NCBI GenBank assembly: GCA_965277745.1
Contig: OZ255837.1
Coordinates: forward strand, 2,297,230 to 2,361,229
Direction: 5' to 3'
From: G965277745 sp965277745
Lineage (GTDB): Bacteria; Pseudomonadota; Gammaproteobacteria; Cardiobacteriales; Cardiobacteriaceae
DNA: 64,000 nt
Part shown: positions 51,912 to 60,754 of the stretch, one piece after another
Layout: every line of letters begins with the position of its first letter
Numbering within the stretch: the first letter of the stretch is position 1
The notes under the pieces: generated by a model
The model's input: the letters and a program-made list of their open reading frames with translations, nothing else
Database searches by the model: none
What the model was told of the DNA's origin: nothing
Translations under genes and position numbers: made by a program

Positions 51912-53444
51912 ATGGCCGGAACACAAAAAGCACTGACCAGAGAAATCGCGGGACCTACTTCCATTCGTAACCCTTGGGGTAGTGGCAGTGTGGCTAATGG
52001 TCTGACCCCACAACGGTTGGCCGGCATCTTGAAAGCAGCGGCAGAAGGTGATCACGAAGCTTATTTGACGTTGGCTGAAGAGATGGAGGAACGAGACCCG
52101 CACTATTCCAGTGTGTTGAGAACTCGCAAGTTGGCAGTTTCCAGCCTGTCAGCCACAGTGGTAGCGGGGAGTGAAGACAACCAAGCCCAAGAACTGGCCG
52201 AAGACATCAAGCGATTAATTGAAACGCCAGAGTTTGGCGACTTGGTAGACAACGCTTTAGACGCCTTGGGCAAGGGCTACAGCGTCAGCGAAATCCTGTG
52301 GGACAGAAGCGGTGCTACCCGATGGGTGCCTACGGAATACCGTTGGCGAGACCCGCGCTTTTTCATGTTCAACCAGAAGGAACCGGACGAAATACGCTTA
52401 ATTGATATGGTTGACCCAGTGAATGGACTGAAACTGCCACCTTACAAGTTCGTGGCCCACCGACCCCGGCTTAAATCAGGCTTGGTGCTACGTGGTGGAT
52501 TGGCTCGACTGGTGGCCTTTTCCTACATTTGCAAAATGTATGGCGTGAAGGACTGGCTGGGATTTTTGGAAATTTATGGTATCCCGCTACGCCTTGGTAA
52601 GTATGACAACGCCGCCAGCCCGGATGACAAAGATATCTTGAAAACGGCTGTGGCTAATATCGGTTCCGACGCAGCGGCCATCTTGCCGGAATCTATGAAA
52701 ATAGAGTTTGAGCAAGTCTCGCAAGCCGCTGGTGCCTCTGAAGTCTTTGCCCGTATGGTTGAATGGATAGACCGCCAAGTCTCCAAGGCTGTACTAGGAC
52801 AAACGGCAACCACTGAAGGTACACCGGGCAAGCTGGGTAATGAGAATGCACAAGAAGAAGTCCGACAAGACCTGATTGCGGCAGATGCCAAACAGCTTGC
52901 CAACACCATCAACCGTGATCTGATCAAGCCTTACATAGACATCAACTACGGGCCACAAAAAGACTACCCGCGTGTTGTCATCAATATCCCCGAGCACGAA
53001 GACTTGACAGAGTTAGCAAACAACCTTGCCAAATTAGTGCCTCTTGGCTTGAAGGTATCGGCTCAAGAAGTACGCGCCAAACTTGGGCTATCCGACCCGG
53101 ACAAAGATGCTGAATTGTTGGAGGCGGCAGCACCCATCGGAGAACCGGCTGCTAATCGTGCTCATGGTAGCGACTGCCGGTGTGCTGCCTGTTCTGGCCG
53201 TGCCATTAACCGGAGCCAACCCGATGATATGGATCTGCTGGCGGCAGATATGTTGACTGATTGGGAGCCCCAGATAACCAGTATTACCGATCCGGTAGTC
53301 GAGGCGGTAAAGCGGGTTGGAGGCTATGACCAATTGATTGCACTATTGCCGCAACTGCTGGAAAAAACCGATTTGACCAAGTTGACGGAATCCTTGGCCA
53401 AAGCGGGCCTGATTGCCTACGGCACAGGCGTAGAAGGTAGCTGA
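51912..53444 (+). CDS. Mu gp29-like portal protein (DUF935)
   Basis: 510 residues from ATG 51912. Motifs: TPQRLAGILKAAAEGDHEAY, ERDPHYSSVLRTRKLAVSSL, LDALGKGYSVSEILWDRSGA, and GFLEIYGIPLRLGKYDNAAS typical of DUF935 portals. The C-terminal Cys-rich SDCRCAACSGR is common in the family. Forms the portal ring for packaging. Overlaps the next start by 1 bp. Confidence 0.93.
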   Translation: MAGTQKALTREIAGPTSIRNPWGSGSVANGLTPQRLAGILKAAAEGDHEAYLTLAEEMEERDPHYSSVLRTRKLAVSSLSATVVAGSEDNQAQELAEDIKRLIETPEFGDLVDNALDALGKGYSVSEILWDRSGATRWVPTEYRWRDPRFFMFNQKEPDEIRLIDMVDPVNGLKLPPYKFVAHRPRLKSGLVLRGGLARLVAFSYICKMYGVKDWLGFLEIYGIPLRLGKYDNAASPDDKDILKTAVANIGSDAAAILPESMKIEFEQVSQAAGASEVFARMVEWIDRQVSKAVLGQTATTEGTPGKLGNENAQEEVRQDLIAADAKQLANTINRDLIKPYIDINYGPQKDYPRVVINIPEHEDLTELANNLAKLVPLGLKVSAQEVRAKLGLSDPDKDAELLEAAAPIGEPAANRAHGSDCRCAACSGRAINRSQPDDMDLLAADMLTDWEPQITSITDPVVEAVKRVGGYDQLIALLPQLLEKTDLTKLTESLAKAGLIAYGTGVEGS

Positions 53445-54934
53445 TGTTAAAGCCCACCCCCCCACCGCCACCCAAAGAAGCCTTGGATTATCTAAGGGCT
53501 AAAGGTTATCGGATCGGCTGGGATTACCGGGATGTCTGGAAAGAAGAACATGCCCGGGCGTTCACTGTTGCCAAGGCCATGACTCAAGACCTGCTTATCG
53601 AGATACGTAAAGCGGTTGATGCTGCCTTGGCAGATGGCAAGACATTTAAACGGTTTGGGGATGAGCTGGAACCGCTGCTTGGAAAACACGGCTGGCTTGG
53701 CAAGGTATTGATGGAAGATGGCTCTATTGTCGAATTGGGTACCCCACGCCGCTTGAAGATCATCTACGACACAAACCTACGAGTAGCAAGGACAGCAGGG
53801 CAATGGGAACGTATTCAAAACACCAAGGAGGCCATGCCTTACTTGCAATACGGTCTTGGCCCATCCAAAGAACACCGCTTACAGCATGCTGATTGGGAAG
53901 GCCTGATTCTTCCGGCGGATCACCCCTTCTGGGAAACGCACATGCCACCTAATGGCTGGGGGTGTAAGTGCCGCGTCCGGCAATTGACCGAACGCCAAGT
54001 CTCACAGCGCGGCGGGGTATCTGATCCGCCGGAGCAAGAAACCACACTTTGGGATAACAAACGCACCGGTAAAGTGGAAGAAGTACCTGTAGGCATAGAC
54101 CCCGGTTGGGACTACAACCCCGGTAAAGCCAGACTATCCAACACGGAAGCCTTTGGGAGAGAGAAGGAAACGGAGTTTCAAGCCATCGTTGGCACTGCGG
54201 ACCGGGCAAGGCCCAAAGAAAAGCGCATTGTCCCAAGTGCTATGTCTTCCATGAAGAACATTTCTGTGGATGATCTGGAAGAATCGTTAAAGGCTATTCC
54301 CGGCGCAGATCGGCAGTTGCAAAAGCTCCAACAGTTTACAGAAGCCAAAGGAGTCAAAACCCTGGTCATCCGACAATCAGAAATGGGGGCCAATAATAAG
54401 GCTTCTTTGGCAGTGCGTGAGCAGGTGCTTGGTTATTTGGATGAGAGCCAAAGGCAGTACGGACATTATAATTACACTACCAGTAGCCCTGCCAAGACTG
54501 GCGGTTTTACCAGTGCTTCCTTTAACCATGTAGTAGTAAAGGGCAATGCCAAGATAAACTTCAAGAAAGCAGACTATCGGGCAATTGGTAAAGAGCTCTC
54601 CGAGTCTGTAGAAAAAGCAGCCTTGTTGAGAAAGGCCGGAGATGAACCGGAACTATGGGCCTTGGCGTATGGTGGTACAAAAGAAGCGGAACTGATCGCC
54701 AATTGGGTACATGAGATGGGGCACCAGCTTCATTATTGGGCGGGTAGTCCTAGACCACCTACAAGTAAGCGGTTGACTCGCTATAGCAAGACTAACCACT
54801 ACGAGTACCACGCTGAACATTTCAGCGCATGGTTGTTTAATCGTGAGGCGTTGGAACGGTTTGACACGGAGGCGGTCAAACACTTTGATGAACTATTGGA
54901 AAAAGCCATTGAAGGCAAACAGAGATCAAGATAA
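53444..54934 (+). CDS. Mu gpF-like head morphogenesis protein fused to a zincin-like C-terminal domain
   Basis: 496 residues. Residues ~1-240 are a Mu gpF/SPP1 gp7-type minor head protein (KALDYLRAKGY-like start, LKIIYDTNLRVARTAGQWER, HPFWETHMPPNGWGCKCRVR, PGWDYNPG). The rest is an added module: residues ~300-496 contain WVHEMGHQLHYWAG (HExGH, His 423, Glu 424, His 427) and a downstream YEYHAEHFSAW (Glu 458), a likely zincin active site. Such MuF proteins with variable C-terminal toxin domains are a known group of phage-borne polymorphic toxins. A small acidic gene follows directly and could be the immunity partner. Confidence 0.88.
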   Translation: MLKPTPPPPPKEALDYLRAKGYRIGWDYRDVWKEEHARAFTVAKAMTQDLLIEIRKAVDAALADGKTFKRFGDELEPLLGKHGWLGKVLMEDGSIVELGTPRRLKIIYDTNLRVARTAGQWERIQNTKEAMPYLQYGLGPSKEHRLQHADWEGLILPADHPFWETHMPPNGWGCKCRVRQLTERQVSQRGGVSDPPEQETTLWDNKRTGKVEEVPVGIDPGWDYNPGKARLSNTEAFGREKETEFQAIVGTADRARPKEKRIVPSAMSSMKNISVDDLEESLKAIPGADRQLQKLQQFTEAKGVKTLVIRQSEMGANNKASLAVREQVLGYLDESQRQYGHYNYTTSSPAKTGGFTSASFNHVVVKGNAKINFKKADYRAIGKELSESVEKAALLRKAGDEPELWALAYGGTKEAELIANWVHEMGHQLHYWAGSPRPPTSKRLTRYSKTNHYEYHAEHFSAWLFNREALERFDTEAVKHFDELLEKAIEGKQRSR

Positions 54935-55116
54935 TGAACGAAGATCAAGCGATTGAAGAAGCACAGCAATTGCTTCAAGCAGACATAACCGTAGAAACGG
55001 GGCAAGCTCTGAAAAAGCTGGAATCCCACATATCCGCTGATAAATTTGGCAACCTCTGGGAAGCCTTTGTAGCAGCGGCACCCATTGAAGTTGTCATGGA
55101 ATTAGACGAAAACTAA
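54934..55116 (+). CDS. Small acidic protein, candidate immunity partner
   Basis: 60 residues, very acidic (MNEDQAIEEAQQLLQADITV to VVMELDEN), 1-bp overlap with the MuF-zincin gene. No known family. Position and charge fit a MuF-toxin immunity protein, but a structural or scaffold role cannot be excluded. A copy of the 18-bp repeat overlaps its stop codon. Confidence 0.55.
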   Translation: MNEDQAIEEAQQLLQADITVETGQALKKLESHISADKFGNLWEAFVAAAPIEVVMELDEN

Positions 55117-55132
55117 GTGCAATTTTGCACCT
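55115..55132. repeat. 18-bp repeat with inverted core, copy 2
   Basis: Same AAGTGCAATTTTGCACCT as at 48448 and 60962. It lies at the stop of the small acidic gene and 36 bp before the protease start. Confidence 0.8.
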
Positions 55133-55145
55133 AAAACCCTCCCTA

Positions 55146-55167
55146 TGCTCGCGCTACCGTAGCGAGC
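55146..55167 (+). promoter_or_regulatory. Hairpin directly before the gpI-like start codon
   Basis: TGCTCG-CG-CTAC-C-GTAG-CGAGCA: two stem parts of 6 and 4 bp with a 2-base bulge, ending at the base before ATG 55168. No Shine-Dalgarno sequence is visible in front of the start. It may control translation initiation of the protease/scaffold gene. Confidence 0.55.
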
Positions 55168-56184
55168 ATGAGCACCAAAACTTTCGCACTCAACAGAGAC
55201 TTACGCCCCATTCTGGAAGCCTTGGCAGCACAGAAAGGCGCACCTTTATGGGTCGAACTTATCCCAACCGGCGAAATTCAAGACGGCAAGGCTTGGATTG
55301 AAGGCAGGGATGGCCGCACTTGGGTCAACGATAACCCCCAAGGGATTGTTGATGCCTTTGAAGCGAACGGTGCAGACCTCCCCATCGATGTCGAACACGC
55401 CACCGAATTTAAAGCCCCGAACGGTGACCCAGCCCCGGCAATAGGTTGGATTAAAGCCCTTGAAGTGCGTGACGGTGGTTCTATCTGGGGCTTGGTTGAA
55501 TGGAATGATGAAGGACGCTGGCTGATTCAGGACAAGTCCTACCGCTATTTGTCCCCTGTCTTTACTTACGACACCAAGACAAAACGAATCCTGCAACTCT
55601 ATTCGGCTGGTTTGACCAATCAGCCGAACCTTCACTTAACCGCGCTGAACCAGCGCATCAAACCTACCGGAGATGACGCTATGAAATTATCGCTCGCTAT
55701 CTGTACCGCGCTGGGCCTGTCAGCGGAAGCGACTGAAGCGCAAGCCGTATCGGCGATTAGCCAACTTAAAGATGACAAAGACAAGGCGTTGAACAGCGCC
55801 AACAGTCCGTCATTGGAAAATTTTGTCCCCCGTGCTGACCATGACGCGGCTTTGAACCGTGCTGAACAGGCTGAAAGAAAGCTCAAGGAGCATGAAGAAG
55901 TTGCCATGAATCAACACATTGAAGACGAGTTGGACAAAGCCTTGAAGAAGGGCGTGATTACTCCGGCAACGGTCGATTATCACCGCGCTTGCTGCAAGCA
56001 AGATGGTGGCTTGGAACAATTCAAGAAGTTTTCTGAATCTGCCCCAAAGATTGGCGAAGTAAGCGGACTGGACGATAAGGCCGCCAACCAGAATGACAAG
56101 GGGTTGAGCAATGAAGACAAGGCAGCTTGTTCATTACTTGGCCTCGATGAAGATGACTACTTAAAAGCTAAGGAGGCCGCGTAA
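55168..56184 (+). CDS. Mu gpI-like protease/scaffold protein
   Basis: 338 residues. The N-terminal half has the gpI serine-protease-type pattern (WVELIPTGEIQDGKAWIEGR, LPIDVEHATEFKAPNGDPAP, AIGWIKALEVR). The C-terminal half is a charged coiled scaffold (NRAEQAERKLKEHEEVAMNQ). It assembles and matures the prohead around gpT. No ribosome site; the hairpin in front may matter. Confidence 0.9.
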   Translation: MSTKTFALNRDLRPILEALAAQKGAPLWVELIPTGEIQDGKAWIEGRDGRTWVNDNPQGIVDAFEANGADLPIDVEHATEFKAPNGDPAPAIGWIKALEVRDGGSIWGLVEWNDEGRWLIQDKSYRYLSPVFTYDTKTKRILQLYSAGLTNQPNLHLTALNQRIKPTGDDAMKLSLAICTALGLSAEATEAQAVSAISQLKDDKDKALNSANSPSLENFVPRADHDAALNRAEQAERKLKEHEEVAMNQHIEDELDKALKKGVITPATVDYHRACCKQDGGLEQFKKFSESAPKIGEVSGLDDKAANQNDKGLSNEDKAACSLLGLDEDDYLKAKEAA

Positions 56185-57104
56185 TGGCTATCGTAACACC
56201 ACAATTGCTGAAAAGCCTGTTTACTGGCTATAACGCTTCCTTCCAGAAAGGTCTTGGCGCTGCCAGTCCTCAGTACAACAAAATTGCAACGGTCATCAAG
56301 TCCAACACAGCCAGCAATACCTATGGCTGGTTAGGTCAATGGCCAGGTTTCCGTGAATGGGTGGGTGATCGTGTGATCAAGGATATGGAAGCCCACGGCT
56401 ATCAGATCTTCAACAAAGACTTCGAAAGCACCGTTGGCGTGAAGCGCACCGACATTGAAGATGACAACCTTGGTGTTTACTCGCCCATGATGGAAGAAAT
56501 GGGTCGCGCTACTGGCGTGTTCCCCGATGAACTGGTTTTCCCGTTACTGAAAGCGGGTTTTTCTTCTGAATGCTATGACGGTCAATACTTCTTCGACGCC
56601 GACCACCCGGTCAACAGTCAGGTTGACGGTCAAGGCAAGGACACCAGTGTTTCCAATGTGCTGGTTGACGGCGGCTACAAAGGTAACGCTTGGTACTTGC
56701 TGGACACTACCCGTTCCATCAAGCCCATCATCTACCAAGAACGGAAAAAGCCCAAGTTTGTCAGCATGACCAAAGAAGATGATGAAGCCGTCTTCATGCG
56801 CGGCGAGTACCGCTATGGTGTTGATCTCCGCTGTAACGTTGGCTTTGGTTTCTGGCAGATGGCCTATGGCGTTAAATCCGAGTTGACTTTGAAAAGTCTC
56901 TGGGCTGCCTACAGCGCCATGCGTCAGCTTAAAGCAGATGGTGGCCGTCCTTTGGGTATCAAGCCGAACATGCTGGTGATTCCTACTTCACTTGAGAAGC
57001 AGGCCACGCAGTTGCTTGAGCGTGAACTGTTTGTCGATGGTACCGACCACGTATCCAACGAACTCAAAGGCAAGTTTGAAATCGTTGTTCCTGATTACCT
57101 GTAA
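56184..57104 (+). CDS. Mu gpT-like major capsid protein
   Basis: 306 residues. Typical: LLKSLFTGYNASFQKGLGAA, TYGWLGQWPGFREWVGDRVI, YFFDADHPV and LGIKPNMLVIPTSLEKQATQ. It forms the capsid shell. ATG overlaps the gpI stop by 1 bp after a GGAGG ribosome site. The highest-expressed phage gene by expectation. Confidence 0.95.
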   Translation: MAIVTPQLLKSLFTGYNASFQKGLGAASPQYNKIATVIKSNTASNTYGWLGQWPGFREWVGDRVIKDMEAHGYQIFNKDFESTVGVKRTDIEDDNLGVYSPMMEEMGRATGVFPDELVFPLLKAGFSSECYDGQYFFDADHPVNSQVDGQGKDTSVSNVLVDGGYKGNAWYLLDTTRSIKPIIYQERKKPKFVSMTKEDDEAVFMRGEYRYGVDLRCNVGFGFWQMAYGVKSELTLKSLWAAYSAMRQLKADGGRPLGIKPNMLVIPTSLEKQATQLLERELFVDGTDHVSNELKGKFEIVVPDYL

Positions 57105-57158
57105 ACACCAGCAAGGCAGAATCGCCTCCGGAAGCGGGGCCTTTGGGGAGGAAAAATC

Positions 57159-57503
57159 ATGAGTGAAACCCTATTTATCCGATCAAAGAAGCGTCCGGGC
57201 TTCCGCCGTGCTGATATGTATTTTCCCTTTGAAGGGGTGGAAGTACCTGTCAGTGAATTGACTGAAGAGCAGTCAAAACAGCTCCAAGCGGAAAGCAACT
57301 TGGTAATCGGTGAAGGTGTCGGTGTCGATACCGTGCCTGATGAAAACATGGAAGACATGGAAGACATTGTTGAAGCCATCGCCATGCTTGACCCGGACAA
57401 AAAGCCCAACGTCAAAGAACTCGAAGGTGTGCTTGGTTTTGACATCACGGCCGCCCAGCGTGACAAAGCCTGGGATGTTTACCAGGACAGGGCAGGCCAA
57501 TGA
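57159..57503 (+). CDS. Mu gp35-like head protein
   Basis: 114 residues. FIRSKKRPGFRRADMYFPFE at the start and the C-terminal LDPDKKPNVKELEGVLGFDI match the gp35/HI1506-type group, including the FDITAAQRDKAW end. GGGGAGG precedes the ATG. Confidence 0.8.
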   Translation: MSETLFIRSKKRPGFRRADMYFPFEGVEVPVSELTEEQSKQLQAESNLVIGEGVGVDTVPDENMEDMEDIVEAIAMLDPDKKPNVKELEGVLGFDITAAQRDKAWDVYQDRAGQ

Positions 57504-57528
57504 AAAAAGTTTCGAAGGTTGGATGTTA

Positions 57529-57972
57529 ATGCCCTATGCAAATACTCAGGACATCATTGACCGCTATGGTGAAGATTTCCTATTTACCCTAGCAGACCGC
57601 GACCGCGATGACGACCTGGACACCACGGCTGTCGATAACGCCCTGTCTGATGCAAGCGGGTTGATGGATTCGTACCTGTCAACCCGTTTTGCGCTTCCAC
57701 TTGAAAATATGCCGGCACTGCTGAAACGTCTTTGCATAGATATTGCTGTCTACTGGCTTTCAGAAGATGGCGGTGGCGCAACAGAGGAAAAACGCCAACG
57801 CTATGAAGACACTATCGCTTGGTTAAAACGAATAAGCAAGGGAGAAACAGAACTTGGCCTGGGTTCGGATTCCAAGGGTAGTACTGACGATGGAGACACA
57901 GCATCCAGCGATGGTGTGCTTATCCAATCCAATGAACGGCTTTTTAGCCGTAACAAGTTGCGGGGGTGGTGA
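57529..57972 (+). CDS. Mu gp36-like protein (DUF1320)
   Basis: 147 residues from ATG 57529 (MPYANTQDIIDRYGEDFLFT); ATG 57523 two codons earlier is also possible and lies nearer to GAAGG. LMDSYLSTRFALPLENMPAL and DIAVYWLSED are DUF1320 signatures. Head-tail connector role. The stop overlaps the gpG start. Confidence 0.88.
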   Translation: MPYANTQDIIDRYGEDFLFTLADRDRDDDLDTTAVDNALSDASGLMDSYLSTRFALPLENMPALLKRLCIDIAVYWLSEDGGGATEEKRQRYEDTIAWLKRISKGETELGLGSDSKGSTDDGDTASSDGVLIQSNERLFSRNKLRGW

Positions 57973-58421
57973 TGGCCGGCATCGGTGGCTCTATCGGTTT
58001 ACAAGGTATTGACCGTTTAAACGCAGTGCTAGGCAGGCTGGCGGAGGTGGATCCGACCCGTATCCTTTCTGTGCTGGGCGGTCTTGTAGAGCAACAAACC
58101 AAAGACCGTATAGAGATCGAGCGTAAAAGCCCGGACGATGATGCATGGCCGGAATGGTCGCCGCTGTATGCTGTCACCCGGCATGGCAATCAAGATTTGC
58201 TACAAAGCAAAGGGCACCTGGTTGATTCCATCCAGTCTGTTGCCGGCTTTGGACAAACAGAAATAGGCTCCAACCTTGTCTATGCCGCCACTCACCAATT
58301 CGGTGATGCCGAGCGCAGTATTCCTAAACGTGAATTTATGGGCGTGGGACGAGACAACCTCCTTGATTTGCAATATGCCCTCGATGAGTGGGCAGACAAG
58401 TTGATTATGGGGGCAACATGA
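57972..58421 (+). CDS. Mu gpG-like virion morphogenesis protein
   Basis: 149 residues from ATG 57972. GLVEQQTKDRIEIERKSPDD, WPEWSPLYAVTRHGNQDLLQ and HQFGDAERSIPKREFMGVGR match the phage virion morphogenesis/tail completion family. It completes the tail-head junction. Overlaps the next gene by 4 bp. Confidence 0.88.
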   Translation: MAGIGGSIGLQGIDRLNAVLGRLAEVDPTRILSVLGGLVEQQTKDRIEIERKSPDDDAWPEWSPLYAVTRHGNQDLLQSKGHLVDSIQSVAGFGQTEIGSNLVYAATHQFGDAERSIPKREFMGVGRDNLLDLQYALDEWADKLIMGAT

Positions 58422-58948
58422 AGCTGAAAGAACTACGCCAAGCCGTTATTGACCAGATCAAGCACGACATGCCAAAGCTACGTGCTGTTGACGCTCACCC
58501 CGGACGTTTCAACTTGGAAGAGCTTAAACGAATTGCTACCAAGTTGCCTGCAATCCGTGTGGCGTTGATGAGTAGCCCCCAAATAAAGCAGATTGAAACT
58601 GGAGAAAAAGAAGCCGTTGTCAGAATGGCTGCTTTTGTGATTACAGGTGATAGGCGCGGCCTACCAAAAGATGATGCAGCGTTGGCACTAGTTGAAGCCC
58701 TGTTGGTGCTGATCCCCAGTCAGCGTTGGAGCATTAAAGGTGTTTTGGATGCTGTCAACGTCAAGGCGGACAACCTATTTTCAGGAAAAGTAGAACGTCA
58801 AGGGGTCGCTATGTGGGCTATCACATGGGAACAACCCATACGCCTTGGTGAAGATGTTTGGGGCGGCGGTGTACTGCCTACAGAAGTATATATCAGTGAT
58901 GATTCCGACAGCTTTGGTGACGAATCCAGCTATGAGCAGGTGGCCTGA
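58418..58948 (+). CDS. Mu gp37-like tail protein
   Basis: 176 residues from ATG 58418 (MKLKELRQAVIDQIKHDMPK). The fold pattern (AAFVITGDRRGLPKDDAALA, LVEALLVLIPSQRW) fits the DUF1834/gp37 family. Its exact role is not known. It ends directly at the baseplate V start, marking the change from Mu-like head to P2-like baseplate genes. Confidence 0.75.
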   Translation: MKLKELRQAVIDQIKHDMPKLRAVDAHPGRFNLEELKRIATKLPAIRVALMSSPQIKQIETGEKEAVVRMAAFVITGDRRGLPKDDAALALVEALLVLIPSQRWSIKGVLDAVNVKADNLFSGKVERQGVAMWAITWEQPIRLGEDVWGGGVLPTEVYISDDSDSFGDESSYEQVA

Positions 58949-59535
58949 TGTCGGATGTCATGCGGCGCCTGAACGAGCTTGAAAGAAGGTTGGCCAATGT
59001 CATTTTGCTGGGTACCATCGTTGAAGCGGATTACGACAATGCCCTGATAAAGGCCAAGTCTGGAGAACTGGAAACCGGCTGGCTGAACTGGATTGGTACC
59101 CGTGCCAGCAATGATGTTGACTGGTGGGCACCGGAAGTAGGGGAACAAGTTGTCGTTATGTGCCCCAACGGTGACCCGGAATTAGGGGTGGTGTTGCCAG
59201 CCATCTACCAGAATAAACACCCTGCAACCGACAATAAGCCAACCGTGCGCCGTGTGCGCTTTGCTAATGGTGCTGACTTCAGTTATGACCGTGAAGCCAA
59301 TGCGTTAAAGATCATATTACCTGAAGGAGCTACAACAGAATTAGTCTCCGGTGGCGGGATTGCCATGACTGGAGACACCACTATCGCTGGCAAGCTTCAT
59401 GTAACCGGAGACATTAAGGGTGGCAAGGATATCACGGACAAAACCCGTTCTATGCAATCTGACCGCGATATTTACAACGGCCACGATCACCCACACGGAG
59501 ACCCAACAGTGGGTAAGGTAAATCAGAAACAATGA
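58948..59535 (+). CDS. Baseplate spike protein, P2 gpV-like
   Basis: 195 residues. OB-fold start (NVILLGTIVEADYDNALIKA, WAPEVGEQVVVMCPNGD), beta-helix part and the tip with NGHDHPHGDPT, the HxH iron-binding motif typical of gpV/gp45 spike tips. It punctures the outer membrane at infection. Confidence 0.93.
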   Translation: MSDVMRRLNELERRLANVILLGTIVEADYDNALIKAKSGELETGWLNWIGTRASNDVDWWAPEVGEQVVVMCPNGDPELGVVLPAIYQNKHPATDNKPTVRRVRFANGADFSYDREANALKIILPEGATTELVSGGGIAMTGDTTIAGKLHVTGDIKGGKDITDKTRSMQSDRDIYNGHDHPHGDPTVGKVNQKQ

Positions 59536-59867
59536 ACGGTATGAACAGCAAGACAGGTAAGCTACTCAAGGGGCATGCTCATTTACGTCAGAGCATCGCC
59601 GACATTCTGACTACACCCATCGGTAGCCGGATAATGCGCCGTGATTACGGTAGCCGCCTATTCGACCTGGTAGATGCACCAACCAATGAAGAAACCACAG
59701 CAGAAATCTATGCCGCTACGGCTGAAGCATTGGACCGCTGGGAACCACGGCTACGCCTACTCAGTGTATCGGTCAGCCGGATCAACGAAGGAAAAATCAC
59801 CCTTGATCTTGTCGGGGAGTATCTACCCGACGGAAAAGCAATGAAATTAGAAGGGGTTGTTGTATGA
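59532..59867 (+). CDS. Baseplate wedge protein, P2 gpW-like
   Basis: 111 residues: HLRQSIADILTTPIGSRIMR, RDYGSRLFDLVDAP. The GPW/gp25 (lysozyme-like fold) family. Overlaps neighbours by 4 bp each, and its order V-W-J-I is that of P2. Confidence 0.94.
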   Translation: MNGMNSKTGKLLKGHAHLRQSIADILTTPIGSRIMRRDYGSRLFDLVDAPTNEETTAEIYAATAEALDRWEPRLRLLSVSVSRINEGKITLDLVGEYLPDGKAMKLEGVVV

Positions 59868-60754
59868 CCAACGCTATCGATTTGTCGCTATTGCCCGCCC
59901 CGGATGTAGTGCAACCGCTGGATTATGAGACAATCCTGGCAGAAATGCTGGATGACTTGCGTAACCGTTCCAGCGAATTCACTGCTTTGGTGGAATCAGA
60001 CCCCGCCTATAAGATTTTGGAGGTGGCCGCGTATCGTGAATCCTTGTTACGGCAGAGGGTGAACGATGCCGCCCGATCAGTGATGGTAGCTTATGCCGGC
60101 GGTGCTGACTTGGATAATCTGGCCGCGTTGTTCGGTGTCGAACGCCAGATCATTGAAGAGGGTAACTCTGAAGCAACACCCCCCACGCCAACCGTTTTTG
60201 AGGATGACGAGCGGTTACGATCCAGAATCCCCTTGTCACTGGAAGGCTACAGTACGGCCGGCCCCGTTGGTGCCTATGTCTATCACACCCTAGCTGCTGC
60301 CAGCGCAGTCAAAGACGTAGCTGTTACCAGCCCGTCCCCCGGTGAAGTAATCGTCACCGTATTGAGTATCTACGGAAACGGGGTGCCCGATACCGAACTG
60401 CTTCAAGTTGTAACAGATCGCCTCAACGACAAGGACATACGTCCACTAACTGACCATGTGACGGTACAAGCGGCAGAAATCGTTGAATACAACATCACGG
60501 CCAATCTGGTTTTCTACAGCGGTCCTGGTAAGTCGGTTGTTGCAGATGCAGCCAGAAAGACAGTCGCTGAGCATGCAGAACAACAACATAGACTTGGCTT
60601 TGATATCACTTTGTCTGGGTTGTATGCAGCCTTGCACCAGCCCGGTGTTCAGAACGTCACCCTCACTAGCCCTGCTGCCGACATCCTCGTTCGGGAGCAT
60701 CAGGCGGCCTTTGCTATCAACATTGACGTGACTGAAGGCGGCTCGGATGAGTGA
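59864..60754 (+). CDS. Baseplate J-like protein
   Basis: 296 residues. Conserved NDAARSVMVAYAGGADLDNL, ALFGVERQ and VKDVAVTSPSPGEVIVTVLS are family hallmarks. Forms the wedge with W and I. The stop overlaps the next start by 8 bp. Confidence 0.94.
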   Translation: MTNAIDLSLLPAPDVVQPLDYETILAEMLDDLRNRSSEFTALVESDPAYKILEVAAYRESLLRQRVNDAARSVMVAYAGGADLDNLAALFGVERQIIEEGNSEATPPTPTVFEDDERLRSRIPLSLEGYSTAGPVGAYVYHTLAAASAVKDVAVTSPSPGEVIVTVLSIYGNGVPDTELLQVVTDRLNDKDIRPLTDHVTVQAAEIVEYNITANLVFYSGPGKSVVADAARKTVAEHAEQQHRLGFDITLSGLYAALHQPGVQNVTLTSPAADILVREHQAAFAINIDVTEGGSDE

